A program made the translations under genes and the position numbers. This document shows positions 63,251 to 64,000 of a DNA stretch of 64,000 nucleotides, piece by piece. The stretch's first letter is position 1. Each line of letters opens with the position of its first letter. The stretch spans positions 152,812 through 216,811 of the forward strand of contig CAJNYU010000720.1 in the NCBI GenBank assembly GCA_905331475.1, given 5' to 3'. The DNA comes from Rotaria socialis. Lineage: Eukaryota > Rotifera > Eurotatoria > Philodinida > Philodinidae. Under the pieces are notes generated by a model. That model ran no database searches. It was not told where the DNA came from and was given only the letters and a program-made list of their open reading frames with translations.

Positions 63251-63756
63251 ATTGGTCACTGGTCAATGAAGTAAAACTTGAAAAAAAAATATTGGCTATA
63301 CAAAATTAGCTTTGTGCCATCCAATGACGAATCATTTATTAGACGAAGTATACTTCTGCCATCTTTGATTTATTTTAGTCGCACATTCTTTTCTTTTCGT
63401 ACGTATATGTTTGTTATCATTCTTTTAATTGAGTTGAACATAAATAATATATACGTATGTAGAGAATGTGATTTAATTGTTTAATGTTCTTTTCATTTAT
63501 TCTGTCCTATAATTAATCATTTAAATCAAAGCTACCCAACAAAACGCAAGGCCTGCTTTATGATTAAGGATAAATGTCAAGATAATAACTGGATACATAA
63601 AATGAATGTGATGAAAAGTTTTCATTAAAGAGAAAAAGCTGGCATTGCCATGTAAGAATTTTGAAATTCCTTCGTTAGCAAAAATAAACCTTTTCAAATA
63701 AAAATTATATTCAATTGGTAGGCTATACGTAGTGTACTGCGTGATTGATATTTTTA
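63251..63756. other. 5' flank of the receptor gene
   Basis: AT-rich; no exon recognised. It would contain the receptor's promoter. Confidence 0.4.
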
Positions 63757-63815
63757 TTCACGATCACGATCACGATCACGCGTGATTCACGCGTGATCGT
63801 GGTCGTGATCGTGAA
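63757..63815. repeat. 59-bp near-perfect palindrome built from ATCACG units
   Basis: TTCACGATCACGATCACGAT leads into CACGCGTGA, then the inverse ending GATCGTGAA. There is one mismatch (GGTCGTG against CACGATC) over almost 30 bp per arm. It would form a long cruciform. No element ends were recognised around it. Confidence 0.85.
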
Positions 63816-64000
63816 TTTAGTGATCATGTAGTGCCCTAATTCAGCTATAAAAGAAAAATATTTTATTGATTGGTCGTGTCATCTATATAATATATTCTAT
63901 TGGGTATAGTTAAAGGCTTCGACTTGAAAAGAAAGAATATCAACAGCAAAGTTTCGTTTGCTTTCTTTATATTCATTCTATGAAAATACTTTGACGATGT
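63816..64000. other. Window end, nothing recognised
   Basis: Short AT-rich stretch with no supported feature. Confidence 0.4.

Noticed and set aside
1-64000. tRNA, rRNA and CRISPR features
   Set aside because: No B-box-like GGTTCGAATCC within a cloverleaf, no conserved rRNA words and no spaced direct repeats were seen. A dedicated tool could still find a tRNA that I missed.

Overview
The window is about 64 kb of an AT-rich animal genome with short GT-AG introns, often 48-65 nt. The genes are metazoan and protostome-like. One is an intermediate filament (IF) gene with the long lamin-type rod and a lamin-tail domain. Others are CFAP77, DCP1, FITM, an activin-type receptor kinase, a galanin/allatostatin-type GPCR and an SLC66A3-like PQ-loop protein. 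My best inference is a bdelloid rotifer. It rests on a decayed copy of an F-box-associated family I recall from Rotaria/Adineta proteomes, on splice acceptors that abut start codons (as with spliced-leader trans-splicing), and on the mix of mobile elements. It is not proven from this sequence alone.

Layout. 0-2.4 kb: ADPRM-type phosphodiesterase, followed 111 nt later by a four-exon small membrane protein; the pair looks operon-like. 4-13.6 kb: one large IF gene with two alternative N-terminal starts and an in-frame TAA inside its tail domain. 13.6-21.6 kb: gene-poor, with one decayed F-box-family pseudogene. 21.6-24.2 kb: an EF-hand protein convergent with an SLC66A3-like gene, then a terminal exon of an unrecognised gene. 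25.9-26.9 kb: a 929-bp TA-flanked inverted-repeat transposon. 28.2-35.7 kb: a transposon nest, made of a LINE carrying three younger insertions with a Mutator-like element directly after it. 36.5-40.4 kb: a further MITE copy, a small ORF, and a second almost identical copy of one LINE insert that runs into a 753-N gap. 40.4-49.8 kb: mostly non-coding, with a 325-bp Tc1-type MITE and a G-rich hexamer array inside an ORF, flanked by inverted 16-mer repeats. 49.9-51.5 kb: GPCR. 54.4-63.3 kb: a compact block of CFAP77 (+), DCP1 (-), FITM (+) and a type II TGF-beta-family receptor (-).

The genes do not form one pathway. They are an ordinary eukaryotic mix of metabolism, cytoskeleton, calcium binding, peptide signalling, cilium, mRNA decay, lipid droplet and TGF-beta signalling. 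The least ordinary features are the interrupted IF gene, the nested transposons whose removal restores LINE frames, the pair of near-identical repeats at an assembly gap, and the G-rich array with inverted flanks. All exon boundaries were read by eye from frame, GT-AG sites and family similarity; nothing was searched against a database.
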